From the NCBI RefSeq assembly GCF_000223215.1, contig NC_017243.1, positions 992,001 to 1,056,000 on the forward strand: DNA of 64,000 nt, read 5' to 3'. The notes below the pieces were generated by a model, which worked only from the letters and a program-made list of their open reading frames with translations, had not been told where the DNA came from and did not search any database. Below are positions 1-9,135 of the stretch, one piece after another. A program made the position numbers and the translations under genes. The stretch comes from Brachyspira intermedia PWS/A. GTDB taxonomy: Bacteria; Spirochaetota; Brachyspiria; Brachyspirales; Brachyspiraceae. How positions within the stretch are numbered: the first letter of the stretch is position 1; each line of letters begins with the position of its first letter.

Positions 1-80
1 ATTTCGGTGATGAGAATCATTGGTATATTGAGCATTTCTTACATCTAACATTCCAATTTGGATTTAGATATTGGTTCTAA
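1..80 (+). CDS. C-terminal end of a beta-barrel-like envelope protein (partial)
   Basis: The window opens inside a reading frame that ends with TAA at 78-80. The visible 25 residues end in GFRYWF, the same ending as the neighbouring gene that stops at 775, so the two are probably tandem paralogues. A C-terminal aromatic residue after alternating hydrophobic positions is typical of outer-membrane beta-barrel proteins. The 5' part lies outside the window, so no family can be assigned. Confidence 0.6.
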   Translation, partial: FGDENHWYIEHFLHLTFQFGFRYWF

Positions 81-103
81 TATTATTTATTTAGAATATT
101 TAT

Positions 104-136
104 AGCTCCGTTATTTTATTAGCGGAGCTTTATTTT
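104..136 (+). terminator. Rho-independent terminator
   Basis: AGCTCCG (104-110) pairs with CGGAGCT (123-129) around a T-rich loop, followed by TTATTTTTATT. It ends the partial gene that stops at position 80 and separates it from its paralogue. Confidence 0.75.
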
Positions 137-206
137 TATTATAATTTTTCACTTTTTTATATTATTTTTTATATTTATTATAAAGTAATAATTAGGTTTT
201 GTTTAT

Positions 207-775
207 ATGTTAAAAAGAGTAATAACTTATAGTTTTTGTTTTATAATTTTTCTTTCTTTTTCTCTATGTCTAAATTGTATGCTGATTATCCCAATGGTGC
301 AGCGGCAGGATTTTTTTTGAGGTTTAGTTTTCCAAGTCAGGCTTCTTTAGGTGTAACAGGAAAGATTGATAATTTTCCATTGGTTTTTAGCGGTATATTG
401 AATATAGGTATATCAACTAAAGGTTGGGCTTGGTTCGGACTTAGTGCCAATGCTGATTGGTGGGGCTTAAAATATAGAATAGGAAAAGCGGGTGATTCTG
501 ATGCATGGCTTTATTTTGGCCCTGGGGCAGAGGCAGTTGCAGAATTTGGAAATAATTATTGGAATTTAGGTTTAGGTTTCAGGCTTCCTTTAGGAGTTTC
601 TTTTATAGTTGATAGAGATTGGGAAATATTTTTACAGATTTCTCCTGGACTTAATGTTATAGCTGTTGGCAGTGATGGTTTTGGAACTTTCGGTTGGTAT
701 CCTAGTCATACAGGCTGGACTTTTGCTAAATTCTTTAGATTCTCGGGAGATTTCGGATTTAGATATTGGTTCTAA
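207..775 (+). pseudogene. Beta-barrel-like exported protein with a frameshifted signal peptide
   Basis: The mature part (from about 266) encodes about 170 residues rich in Gly, Phe, Trp and Tyr in an alternating pattern ending in GFRYWF, which suggests a small outer-membrane or surface beta-barrel. I do not recognise a named family. In its own frame the ORF has no good start: a stop lies at 230-232 and only TTG 236 or ATG 266 are available, neither with a ribosome site. An ATG at 207 in another frame encodes a classic signal-peptide start (MLKRVITYSFCFIIFLSF). One extra T in the T-runs near 247-261 would join the two frames and give a cleavable signal peptide ending near KLYA. It is either a true frameshift, a phase switch or an assembly error. 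If intact from ATG 266, the protein would lack a signal peptide. Confidence 0.5.
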
Positions 776-786
776 TAATATAATTA

Positions 787-826
787 AAAAGGGCTATTCT
801 AATATAAGAATAACCCTTTTATTTTT
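787..826. terminator. Bidirectional terminator
   Basis: AAGGGCTATTCT and AGAATAACCCTT form a stem (with one G-U pair) around a short loop, with A-rich and T-rich flanks. It lies between two convergent genes and probably serves both the barrel-like gene and pgsA. Confidence 0.75.
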
Positions 827-841
827 ATATATTTTTATTTC

Positions 842-1399
842 TTATTTTTTGTTTGATTTTCCTGTTATTAAAGGCATATAATCAAAGAATGAATATATAG
901 TTATTATTGTAACAACTAATAAACTATAATATGTTATTTGCTCATAAGGAAGCGATATTTCTGTATATTTCAATATTTTTAAAAGGAATATTATCACTAC
1001 AGCAGCCGCTCTTGATGCAGTTTTTAATTTACCGCTAAATTTGGCAGCAACAGCAAAACCTCTAAGTCCTCCTAATATTCTTATGAACATTGAAAACATA
1101 TCTCTGTAAAGCGAGATTATATACATCCATATAGGCATAGAACCTTCATAAAGAAATATTGTAAACATTGTTATATGAAATACAGTATCAGCAAAAGGAT
1201 CAAGTACCTTTCCTAAATCACTTACAAGATTAAATTTTCTAGCCATAGCACCGTCTAAAGCATCTGTTATTTCTAGTATAATAAGAAATATTAATGCTAA
1301 TACTGCACTTATCATAGAGTTATAAAAGTACAGAAATATCACTAGAGGTGATAAAACTATTCTGCTTATACTTAGTAAATTAGGTATTTGCTGTTTCAT
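842..1399 (-). CDS. pgsA: CDP-diacylglycerol-glycerol-3-phosphate 3-phosphatidyltransferase
   Basis: Makes phosphatidylglycerol phosphate from CDP-diacylglycerol and glycerol-3-phosphate, the committed step to phosphatidylglycerol, in the inner membrane. The CDP-alcohol phosphotransferase signature D-G-x2-A-R-x8-G-x3-D-x3-D is complete (DALDGAMARKF ... LGKVLDPFAD, about residues 46-72). Several hydrophobic segments follow, and 185 aa is normal for the family. A ribosome site AAGGAAG precedes the ATG. It starts 39 bases after the DUF4340 gene and is probably the last gene of the ABC-exporter operon. Another CDP-alcohol transferase is possible but less likely at this length. Confidence 0.85.
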   Translation of the reverse strand: MKQQIPNLLSISRIVLSPLVIFLYFYNSMISAVLALIFLIILEITDALDGAMARKFNLVSDLGKVLDPFADTVFHITMFTIFLYEGSMPIWMYIISLYRDMFSMFIRILGGLRGFAVAAKFSGKLKTASRAAAVVIIFLLKILKYTEISLPYEQITYYSLLVVTIITIYSFFDYMPLITGKSNKK

Positions 1400-1438
1400 A
1401 AATTACTTCCTTAAAAAATATATTAAATTTTTATTAAT

Positions 1439-2461
1439 TTATTGTTGCAAATTTTCATCTAATCTCATACTCTCTTCTGCCATATCCATATAAGGATCAT
1501 TTTCATTATTCATTTCTTTATCATCATCTTCAGTTTTTATATAATAACTTCTATCACGCATAGCTGCAGAATATATATTATAATCAACTTCATATATTAT
1601 ACCGCTTTTAGGTTTTACATATACTCTATTGTCATTATTATCATATACTAATTGATATTCTATTTTAGTGTTATCTTCCATATATATAGTGACAGTAGCA
1701 TCAGGTATTCTGAATAATCTGTTTAAATATTTTAACATATTCTCATCATATACAAAACCTGTAGCTTTAACTAAAGATAATGCCTCAAAATCTCTGTATG
1801 CCTTATTTAAATTGATTTCTTCATCTACTCCATCAACAACCCAATTAGTTCTATTTTCTTTTCTTATAGTATTTGTATAATCTCTTATATTGCTTTCTGT
1901 TTTAACTACTGAATCTACATAAATAGTTTTATCAAATATCTGCTTATCTCTAAGCATATCGATAGTTTTCTTTAATGCTTCTATATAAATAAGCTCTACA
2001 CTGAAATATTCATCATTATATTTAACATAGTATTTTTCTTCATCAGCAGTTTTATTTCCAACAAATATTTTATATTCTTTATTACCTTCCCAAACAGTGA
2101 ATTCATTGCTAGGATTTTCTAAACCGAATGAATCTAATTCAGCAAGATTTGTTATAATAGTGTCAATATTCAAAGTATTGAAGTTTTTAACATTTGCAAA
2201 TGCCTCTAACTGATCTATTTTATAATTATTAGAAGGTGCTATTACTTTCCAAGTTTCATCTATTTTTTCCACTATTATTGGTTCTTCAGCATATTTTAAT
2301 TCATATTTTGTAACATTTGTTTCATTAAGTTCAAAAAGCTGCTTTCTAGGTTTATTTGCCTCTATTTTTTCACGGCTTTTTTTAGTTGTCAGAAATGCAG
2401 CAACGCTTATTACCGCTAAAGCTATGAGTAAAAGTATAATTTTAGTAACATTTTTATTCAT
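1439..2461 (-). CDS. DUF4340 domain protein of an ABC-2/Gld-like exporter cluster
   Basis: One N-terminal membrane segment (about residues 8-26) is followed by a large non-cytoplasmic region. Residues about 45-200 show the DUF4340 pattern: a LELN-like strand, then repeated Trp-Lys-Val and 'FGLENPS...' segments. DUF4340 proteins normally sit next to an ABC-2 ATPase, an ABC-2 permease and a GldG-like protein, and the first two are directly upstream here. The substrate is unknown. The acidic tail (about 315-340) is low complexity. TAGGAT precedes the ATG, and the gap to the permease gene is 43 bases. Confidence 0.75.
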   Translation of the reverse strand: MNKNVTKIILLLIALAVISVAAFLTTKKSREKIEANKPRKQLFELNETNVTKYELKYAEEPIIVEKIDETWKVIAPSNNYKIDQLEAFANVKNFNTLNIDTIITNLAELDSFGLENPSNEFTVWEGNKEYKIFVGNKTADEEKYYVKYNDEYFSVELIYIEALKKTIDMLRDKQIFDKTIYVDSVVKTESNIRDYTNTIRKENRTNWVVDGVDEEINLNKAYRDFEALSLVKATGFVYDENMLKYLNRLFRIPDATVTIYMEDNTKIEYQLVYDNNDNRVYVKPKSGIIYEVDYNIYSAAMRDRSYYIKTEDDDKEMNNENDPYMDMAEESMRLDENLQQ

Positions 2462-2504
2462 TTTATTTATCCTATAAGTTTATAATTTCTTTTAATATCG
2501 TAAA

Positions 2505-3230
2505 TTATTTTCTGTTTTCAAGCATAATATTTGCCAAATAAAGGAATATTACTGTAACTGATAAAAAGTATATAATATCTCTTAAATCTAATACTCCTCT
2601 AGCAATATTAGCGAAATGATAATCACCGCTTATTACTTCTATGAAATTAACAGAAGCAGGGAAAAGAAGAGTTAAATATCTCAAAAACATATTTAAAGAT
2701 ATCATAATTGCAAGCCCTACAATTAAAGCTACTATTTGATTCTTTGTTGTAGATGAAGCAAATATACCTATAGCACATAAAGCCATGATAAGAAATACGC
2801 TTCCTATATATCCTGCAATTATAGGCCCCATATCTAATCTGCCTAAAAAACTTAATGTAATAGGGTAGAGTATAGTAGGTATTAAGGCAAAAAGCATAAA
2901 TATTACAGCTGAAAAGAATTTACCTAGTATAATTTCTAAAGTAGAAACGGATTGAGTGCTTATAAGCTCATAAGAACCGCTTGAAAACTCACTTGATAAT
3001 AGTCCCATAGTGATAGGCGGAATTATAAGCGATAGTATTAAAGGCAGAATACTGAAAAAATCCTGCATATCATTCTGCTGAAGTATAAAGAATCTTGAGA
3101 AGAAATATACTCCGCTTACAATTAAAAATATTGCTGAAAATATATATGCTATAGGCGAAAAGAAAATATGTCTTAATTCTTTTTTTAATATAACATTAGA
3201 TTTATTTATAGTATAACTTATTGACTGCAC
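2505..3230 (-). CDS. ABC-2 type transporter permease (GldF-like)
   Basis: A 241-aa integral membrane protein with about six hydrophobic segments (near residues 23-50, 60-80, 103-130, 137-160, 167-195 and 222-238). The pattern of an 'FFSPIAYIF' start and the 'SSEFSSGSYELI' element before the third helix is that of ABC-2 permeases, related to GldF/NosY. It starts with GTG immediately after the ATPase gene's TAA, with a strong AAAGGAG ribosome site inside the end of that gene, so the two are translationally coupled. It should pair with the ATPase as a homodimeric exporter channel; the substrate is not visible. Confidence 0.82.
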   Translation of the reverse strand: MQSISYTINKSNVILKKELRHIFFSPIAYIFSAIFLIVSGVYFFSRFFILQQNDMQDFFSILPLILSLIIPPITMGLLSSEFSSGSYELISTQSVSTLEIILGKFFSAVIFMLFALIPTILYPITLSFLGRLDMGPIIAGYIGSVFLIMALCAIGIFASSTTKNQIVALIVGLAIMISLNMFLRYLTLLFPASVNFIEVISGDYHFANIARGVLDLRDIIYFLSVTVIFLYLANIMLENRK

Positions 3231-4178
3231 TTATTTATCTCCTTTTGTTAATGTATGGAATACTTCTTCTAGATTTTCCCTTTCTCTGAACATTTCATAT
3301 ATTATCCAATCTGTACTCTTAATAACTGTATAAATTTTTTCTCTAGGCTCTTCTTCATTAGAATATATTGTGATGTCTTTTAAATCTCCATTATCTTCTG
3401 CTTTGACATCATAAATATTTTCTATTTTCTTTAATTTTTCTATTATTTTATTTTTATCATCATTAGTTTTGATGGATAATTTTATTCTTACAGATGTTTT
3501 ATTGTTTTCTTTGTTATTTAAAGTTAAATGTTTAGGGTCAGCATCTGCAATAACATTACCTTGATTAATGATTATAGCTCTTGAACAAGTAGCCTCAACT
3601 TCGCTTAATATATGTGTGGATATAAGAACAGTTTTTTCTTTGCCTAATTCTTTTATAAGCTCTCTAATCTCTACTATTTGGTTAGGGTCAAGTCCGTTAG
3701 TAGGTTCATCTAATATAAGTATTTTAGGGTCATGTATAATAGCCCCAGCAATACCTACACGCTGTTTATAACCTTTTGAAAGCTCTCCTATTGATTTTGA
3801 TATAACATCTTTAAGACTGCAGGCATCAACAACATAATGAAGTCTTTCGCTTAATCTGTTTCTTTCAAGTTCCTGAATCTCCGCCATATAAACAAGATAA
3901 TCAAATACGCTCATATCATCATAAAGAGGTGCTGATTCAGGTAAATATCCTATAACCTTTTTTACTTCTCTTTCATTATTTAATATGCTTTTTCCATCAA
4001 TAATTGCATTTCCGCTAGTAGGCGAAAGGTAGCAAGTTAATATTCTTAAAGTAGTGGATTTTCCTGCTCCGTTTGGCCCTAATATCCCTACAATTTCACC
4101 TGATTTTATCTCAAAACTTACGCCTTTTAAAGCATGAAAATCACCGTAGTATTTGTTTAAATTCTCTACTGATATCAT
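3231..4178 (-). CDS. ABC-2 transporter ATP-binding protein (GldA-like)
   Basis: Energises the adjacent permease. Walker A is GPNGAGKST (about residues 35-43), the signature is LSKGYKQR (about 134-141), and Walker B is ILILDEPTNGLDP (about 154-166), followed by an H-loop in LISTHILSE. After the roughly 215-residue nucleotide-binding domain comes a 100-residue C-terminal domain like that of GldA/CcmA-type ATPases ('EEVFHTLT' ending). It is the first gene of a minus-strand operon (ATPase, permease, DUF4340, pgsA). The usual fourth partner, a GldG-like protein, is encoded at 22.7-24.8 kb. Confidence 0.88.
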   Translation of the reverse strand: MISVENLNKYYGDFHALKGVSFEIKSGEIVGILGPNGAGKSTTLRILTCYLSPTSGNAIIDGKSILNNEREVKKVIGYLPESAPLYDDMSVFDYLVYMAEIQELERNRLSERLHYVVDACSLKDVISKSIGELSKGYKQRVGIAGAIIHDPKILILDEPTNGLDPNQIVEIRELIKELGKEKTVLISTHILSEVEATCSRAIIINQGNVIADADPKHLTLNNKENNKTSVRIKLSIKTNDDKNKIIEKLKKIENIYDVKAEDNGDLKDITIYSNEEEPREKIYTVIKSTDWIIYEMFRERENLEEVFHTLTKGDK

Positions 4179-4404
4179 TTTATTCCTTTTTATTTTGCAA
4201 AAAATTAAATCATTATTTAAAAGTTAAAATCTAAAAATATATTAATAATAAGTAGAAAAACATTATAATATATATAAAGTAAAAAACAATTATAAAAATT
4301 ATAAAAGATATATGTTTGAAATGTGTGATTGTATGTTAGGTGTCATATTGTAAATAACTATTTAATAATTATAATATTGTAATTAAATATTAAAGGCATT
4401 AAAT

Positions 4405-6072
4405 ATGGAATTAAGTAAAGAAAAAATAAATTACATTATAGAAAAACTTTCAGAAGGACTTTATGAAAAAGAAGATGTTATATCATTTACTTTTTTATGT
4501 GCTTTAGCTAGAAAGTCAGTGTTTTTATACGGTCCTCCCGGTACTGCCAAAAGTTTAATTGTAAGAAGAATAGCATCCGCTTTTAAAGATTCTAAATATT
4601 TCGGTCAGCTTATGAATAGATTTACAACCCCTGAAGATGTATTCGGTCCTGTGAGCTTATCAAAATTAAAAGAGGATAAATTTGAAAGACAAACTGAGGG
4701 TTATTTGCCTAAAGCAGATTTTGTATTTTTAGATGAAATTTGGAAAAGCAGTCCTGCCATATTAAATACATTATTAACTATAATAAATGAAAAAGTATAC
4801 AGAAATGGAAGCATTGAAGAAAAAGTGCCTTTAAAAATATTGGTTGCGGCAAGTAATGAAACTCCTCCAAAAGGTCAGGGACTTGATGCTATGTATGACA
4901 GATTTATAATGCGTTTATTAGTTAATCCTGCTCAAGATATAGATAATTTTAAATCATTGATAGTTGATAAAGATATTGATTTTAATGCTGATCTAAATGA
5001 AGAAGATAAAATATCAGCGGAAGATTTGGAAAGTTTAAAAAGCAATATAGAAGAAGTGGAAGTTCCTTCTAATATTCTTAATATTATAATTTCAATAAAA
5101 AATGAAATAGATGAATATAATAAAGGAAATAATGAATCTATTTATATTTCGGATAGAAGATGGAAGAATATTGTTTATATATTGAAGGCTTCTGCATATT
5201 TTTCAGATAGAAAAGAAATACTTCCTTCAGACTGTTTTTTAATTTCTCATTGTATTTGGACATTAGAAGAAAATATTAATGCTGTTAATAATATAGTAAA
5301 AAAATCTATAATGCGTTTTTTTAATAATAGTAATGAAGAATTTGATTATGATAAAATATATGATGAGGCAGAAGAACTTAGAACAAATATAGATAAGGAT
5401 TCTGTAAGTGATAGAGATGAGTATGAAAATGAAATTAATATAAAAGGTAAAAGGTATTTTCCTATAGATGTATTTTATGAATATAAAAATACACATGGAA
5501 ATAATAGAGTTAGCATTGTAAAACTATATATTGAAATTGATAAAATAAATAATAATACTCAATTTAATCCTTTAATGAATATATATGATAATGATGCTTT
5601 TAATAATGCAAATAATAGAAACCCAAAATATAATGATTATTATGATAATTATAGTAATTTAAAAAATTCTACTGATTATGTTGTGGCTGACAATGTATTT
5701 TGTTCATTTACAAATTCAAATACTATTCATATAAAAACTAATAATTATTACAACCGTTTTGTTAATAAAAATGGAGATATAGCATCTTCATTAAATATGT
5801 CTATTCCTATTAAGTTTAGAAAAGGAGATATAAAACCTATAGAATACAATAAAAGAGATAGTTATATGCATGTTTGTTCTGATTTGCTTAATACAGTAAA
5901 TAATAAAATAGAGTCTTATGAAAGTGATTTAAAATCTATGATTGAGAGATGCGACTCTGTTTTTATAAATAAAAGATATATACAAAAATTTATTTATAAT
6001 AATGATTATTTATCCAGCTTGAAATCTCTTAAAATCAATATTGAGCATTGTATAGATAAAATTAAAGGGTAA
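4405..6072 (+). CDS. MoxR-family AAA+ ATPase, RavA-like
   Basis: Residues about 1-290 form a MoxR/RavA AAA+ module: Walker A GPPGTAKS (about 43-50), Walker B FVFLDEIW (about 109-116), sensor 1 AASNE (about 151), and the MYDRFIMR arginine-finger region. The rest (about 300-555) is Asn/Tyr/Asp-rich and does not look like the LARA domain of E. coli RavA, so it is probably lineage-specific. The next gene is a VWA protein of ViaA size, as in ravA-viaA operons. In E. coli this pair acts as a chaperone-like system on respiratory complexes and membranes; the role here is inferred. A weak TTGTAA / TATAAT pair lies at 4348-4375. Confidence 0.8.
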   Translation: MELSKEKINYIIEKLSEGLYEKEDVISFTFLCALARKSVFLYGPPGTAKSLIVRRIASAFKDSKYFGQLMNRFTTPEDVFGPVSLSKLKEDKFERQTEGYLPKADFVFLDEIWKSSPAILNTLLTIINEKVYRNGSIEEKVPLKILVAASNETPPKGQGLDAMYDRFIMRLLVNPAQDIDNFKSLIVDKDIDFNADLNEEDKISAEDLESLKSNIEEVEVPSNILNIIISIKNEIDEYNKGNNESIYISDRRWKNIVYILKASAYFSDRKEILPSDCFLISHCIWTLEENINAVNNIVKKSIMRFFNNSNEEFDYDKIYDEAEELRTNIDKDSVSDRDEYENEINIKGKRYFPIDVFYEYKNTHGNNRVSIVKLYIEIDKINNNTQFNPLMNIYDNDAFNNANNRNPKYNDYYDNYSNLKNSTDYVVADNVFCSFTNSNTIHIKTNNYYNRFVNKNGDIASSLNMSIPIKFRKGDIKPIEYNKRDSYMHVCSDLLNTVNNKIESYESDLKSMIERCDSVFINKRYIQKFIYNNDYLSSLKSLKINIEHCIDKIKG

Positions 6073-6087
6073 TTATTAAGGTTTTGT

Positions 6088-7551
6088 ATGAGTATTCATG
6101 ATATTAACAATATATTAAAAGAAACTAAATATAAATTAAAAGAAAGATTTTCTAAGTATGATATTTTTATGAGCAATAATGATATGCAAAAAGAAATTAC
6201 TAAGAAAATAAATGATTTTAATTATAATTTAGAAAAACATTTGAAAGATGATAATCCATTTAAAGATTCATATTTTATTTATGAAGAAGCTAAAAACAGT
6301 TTTAAAGAAAATGAAGCCGATAAGGAAGCACTTTTAAAAGATATTGAAAATTATAGATTAATTGCAGGTGATGATAATGCTGAATTTTTTTATTCAAAAA
6401 TAAATTCCTTAGAAAAAGATGAATATAATAATGAAATAATAGCTATTAGAAAATCAGTTTTAAATAGTTGGAAAGATGAACTTGATAAACAATATATGAA
6501 TTGGGTATTAAATGAAATAGATCAATACAGAAAAAAATTTTTTAAAGATATGGAAAATTTTTTTGACTATTTGAATAATTTGAAATATATACAAGATGCA
6601 TTAGGAGAAGATACAGGATTATTATTTGATTTGAGTATAGGAAAATTATTAAAAAAGGATATTGAATATATAAAAAGACTTTTAAATTTATTAAAAGAAA
6701 ATTCGGATATAAAAAGATTATGCGATATGCTCGGCAGGTTTATAAAGTCTGAAGAAACTATAAAAACAGAAAAAATTTTAAGAAAAGAAACATTCAGCAC
6801 AAAAATAAGAGATATTAATTCAGAAGAGGAGATTGTAGGAATAACTTATTCTAGAGATATACATAATATACTTCCTCAGGAGAAACTGCTTTTAGCTGAA
6901 GGCGTACTTGAAACTTTATTCGGAATTAAATATTTTGAGAATAGGGTTTTAACTTTCAAAAAAGAAGGATATATTGACTCTTATTATGACAGATATATTG
7001 AAGAAGAAATTCAAGTAAAAGAAGAAGATAAAAAAGGTCCTATTATAATATGCATTGATACAAGCGGTTCTATGAGAGGGGTTCCTGAAACTATTTCAAA
7101 GGCTCTTACATTATATTTGGCTACTCGAGCAATGAAGCAGAAAAGAAATTGTTATCTTATAAATTTTAGTACACAAATAGAAACTATGGATTTAACATAT
7201 CCTAATACTATGGATAATTTAATTGACTTTTTAAGATTAAGTTTTAATGGAGGAACTGACGCTATACCTGCATTGAGGCATGCAATAAAAGTTATGAATA
7301 CTGAGAATTATAAAAAATCTGATTTGCTTTTTATTTCTGATTTTGTATTTAATGGTTTTACAGATGAAGATTGTAAATTGTCTGAAAATCAAAAGAAAAA
7401 TGAAAATAAGTTTTATTCTCTTATAATAGGAAGTACTCCTATGTTTAATGTGGAAAACAGCATATTTGATTATAATTGGTGTTATGATTCTTCAAGAGGT
7501 TCAATTAAAGAGCTTACAGGAAATATGTATTCAAGTATATTCGGACATTAA
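6088..7551 (+). CDS. VWA-domain protein, ViaA-like
   Basis: 487 aa, close to E. coli ViaA (483). The first 300 residues are helical and highly charged. The C-terminal von Willebrand A domain carries the MIDAS metal site DTSGSMRG (about residues 324-331) and the threonine in GGTDA (about 389), so metal-dependent adhesion to a partner should be intact. It begins 15 bases after the RavA-like ATPase and is almost certainly co-transcribed; MoxR ATPases normally act on their neighbouring VWA protein. A repeat element begins directly after the stop, with its end pointing a promoter-like sequence back into this gene. Confidence 0.8.
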   Translation: MSIHDINNILKETKYKLKERFSKYDIFMSNNDMQKEITKKINDFNYNLEKHLKDDNPFKDSYFIYEEAKNSFKENEADKEALLKDIENYRLIAGDDNAEFFYSKINSLEKDEYNNEIIAIRKSVLNSWKDELDKQYMNWVLNEIDQYRKKFFKDMENFFDYLNNLKYIQDALGEDTGLLFDLSIGKLLKKDIEYIKRLLNLLKENSDIKRLCDMLGRFIKSEETIKTEKILRKETFSTKIRDINSEEEIVGITYSRDIHNILPQEKLLLAEGVLETLFGIKYFENRVLTFKKEGYIDSYYDRYIEEEIQVKEEDKKGPIIICIDTSGSMRGVPETISKALTLYLATRAMKQKRNCYLINFSTQIETMDLTYPNTMDNLIDFLRLSFNGGTDAIPALRHAIKVMNTENYKKSDLLFISDFVFNGFTDEDCKLSENQKKNENKFYSLIIGSTPMFNVENSIFDYNWCYDSSRGSIKELTGNMYSSIFGH

Positions 7552-7562
7552 TAATATATTAA

Positions 7563-7950
7563 TATACATAAACCGCTACATTTTGTCAGAAATATTTTTT
7601 TGAATTTTAATATCTGCATGGCTTTGCCCACCGCTCTGCGTGCCTACGCAGCACCACAGTTATTTTACCGACGCTCTGCGTGCCGTAGGCAAGGTACCTT
7701 TCGGTATTGGTATAAGGCACAGCCCGCCTTCGGAGAGAACCTATATCCTCGATAAACTCGGATACGCTTTGCGAAGAACTGCATTTTTAAGTTATATCCT
7801 ATATTTAATAGGCATGTTTTTAATATAAAGTTATAGCAATTGCGTTTTTTGGTACTTTGACGAAGTCCGTAGAGCGTGTGCGGCAAAAAAGTAGATAAAA
7901 TTTATATAAAGTGGATCAGTTGACAAACTTAAAAATTTTCAGTATATAAT
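7563..7950. repeat. Dispersed promoter-ended repeat, copy 1
   Basis: Intergenic element with a GC-richer core full of short inverted motifs (TGCGTGCC, CCTTCGG, GACGAAGTCC) unlike the flanking DNA. The right end (7920-7948) reads TTGACA-17-TATATA toward rnc. The left end, on the minus strand, reads CTGACA-17-TATATT toward viaA. The right 125 bases match the reverse complement of copy 2 (9787-9911) almost base for base. No intact gene is supported inside. Confidence 0.75.
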
Positions 7951-7987
7951 AAAATCACAAAAAATATTAAAATTTTATATTATTTTC

Positions 7988-8015
7988 TTGACTGTTATTT
8001 TATTCATTGTATTAT
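7988..8015 (+). promoter_or_regulatory. Putative sigma70 promoter of rnc
   Basis: TTGACT (7988-7993), 16 bases, then TATTAT (8010-8015), with TATAAA overlapping at 8013-8018. It lies about 30 bases before the rnc start and downstream of the promoter-like end of repeat copy 1, so rnc may have two promoters. Confidence 0.5.
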
Positions 8016-8044
8016 AAATACAATATTTTTGGGCAGACTTGATT

Positions 8045-8779
8045 ATGAATATAGATAGAATCTTAAATAATTGTCAAACAGCTATAAAATATGAGTTTAG
8101 AAATAAAGATCATTTGTTAGAGGCTATAACTCATAGAACTTATGCTAATGAATCTAAAAAGAAAATGAAATATAATCAGAGATTAGAGTTTTTAGGTGAC
8201 TCTGTACTATCTCTTATTATTTCAGATTATCTATTTAAAAAATATAATAGCAGTAAAGAAGGTTTATTGTCTAAAGTAAAATCCTCTTTAGTATCGCAGA
8301 AGAGTTTGGCAGATATTTCAAAAGAGCTTAAACTTGGTGATTTTTTACTTTTAGGACATGGTGAAGAAGCTTCAGGCGGAAGATATAGAGATAATATGCT
8401 TGAAGATTTATTCGAGGCTATAGTAGGTGCTATATATTTAGATTCAGGGATTACAAGTGCATCCAAATTTGTTATGCGAGCCTATAGAGAAAGACTTAAG
8501 AATTTGGATATTGAAAACTTTGATAAAGATTATAAAACTATATTCCAAGAGCTTATACAGAAAAAACATAAAACTAGTCCTATTTATAAATCCTATGAAT
8601 ATTATGATGATAATAATCATGAGATGTTCAAAGCTGAAGTTTATGTTAATGACAAAAATTTTGCTTTGGGAGTAGGTAAAAGTAAGAAAGAAGCGGAAAC
8701 TAATGCTGCCAAAAAAGCATTGGATAAAATAGAAATGGCTAGTATGGCAATAAAGAAAAATAAAAAAATTAATAAGTAA
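8045..8779 (+). CDS. rnc: Ribonuclease III
   Basis: Double-strand-specific endoribonuclease for rRNA and mRNA processing. The catalytic domain has the signature RLEFLGDSVL (about residues 46-55) and the second metal-binding helix NMLEDLFEAIVGAIYLD (about 117-133). The C-terminal double-stranded-RNA-binding domain (about 155-228) ends in KSKKEAETNAAKKAL. At 244 aa it has normal length. ATG 8045 is taken as the start; an in-frame TTG lies two codons upstream and neither has a clear ribosome site. It is flanked by inverted copies of the promoter-ended repeat together with rpe. Confidence 0.95.
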   Translation: MNIDRILNNCQTAIKYEFRNKDHLLEAITHRTYANESKKKMKYNQRLEFLGDSVLSLIISDYLFKKYNSSKEGLLSKVKSSLVSQKSLADISKELKLGDFLLLGHGEEASGGRYRDNMLEDLFEAIVGAIYLDSGITSASKFVMRAYRERLKNLDIENFDKDYKTIFQELIQKKHKTSPIYKSYEYYDDNNHEMFKAEVYVNDKNFALGVGKSKKEAETNAAKKALDKIEMASMAIKKNKKINK

Positions 8780-8868
8780 TAATTTAAATTTTTAAAATGC
8801 TAAGATATGTAAATTTAGTATTTTATTAAGGTTAACATAATAACAAATAAGTGATCCAAAATATATGG

Positions 8869-9125
8869 TAATTTTATTTGTTAGTTTATTATCGGTGTAG
8901 GCGAATATAGCAATAAAATAAGTGAGCCGCAGCAGATGACAACTTTAGTTGCATTTATTAATAACGAAGGCGAACATAATAATAAATAAATTAGCTGAAA
9001 CAGTTGATAATTTTATTTGTTAGTTTATTATCGGTGTAGGCGAACATAGCAATAAAATAAGTGAGCCGCAGCAGATGACAACTTTAGTTGGCATCTATTA
9101 ATGGCGTAGGCGAACATAGTAATAA
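8869..9125 (+). repeat. Two tandem copies of a ~118-bp intergenic repeat
   Basis: A block starting TAATTTTATTTGTTAG occurs at 8869 and again at 9008 (offset 139). Both share TTATCGGTGTAGGCGAA, AGTGAGCCGCAGCAGATGAC and AACTTTAGTTG, and each ends in a 'GGCGAACATARTAATAAA' motif. The second copy runs to within 11 bases of the rpe ATG and supplies part of its ribosome site. No coding sense is visible. It accounts for the whole gap between rnc and rpe. Confidence 0.8.
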
Positions 9126-9135
9126 AGGAAAGATT

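Noticed and set aside
7640-7886. Open frames on both strands in the 7.6-7.9 kb spacer
   Set aside because: They lie in a dispersed repeat, have no ribosome site, and have no family features; the GC-rich motifs are repeat core.
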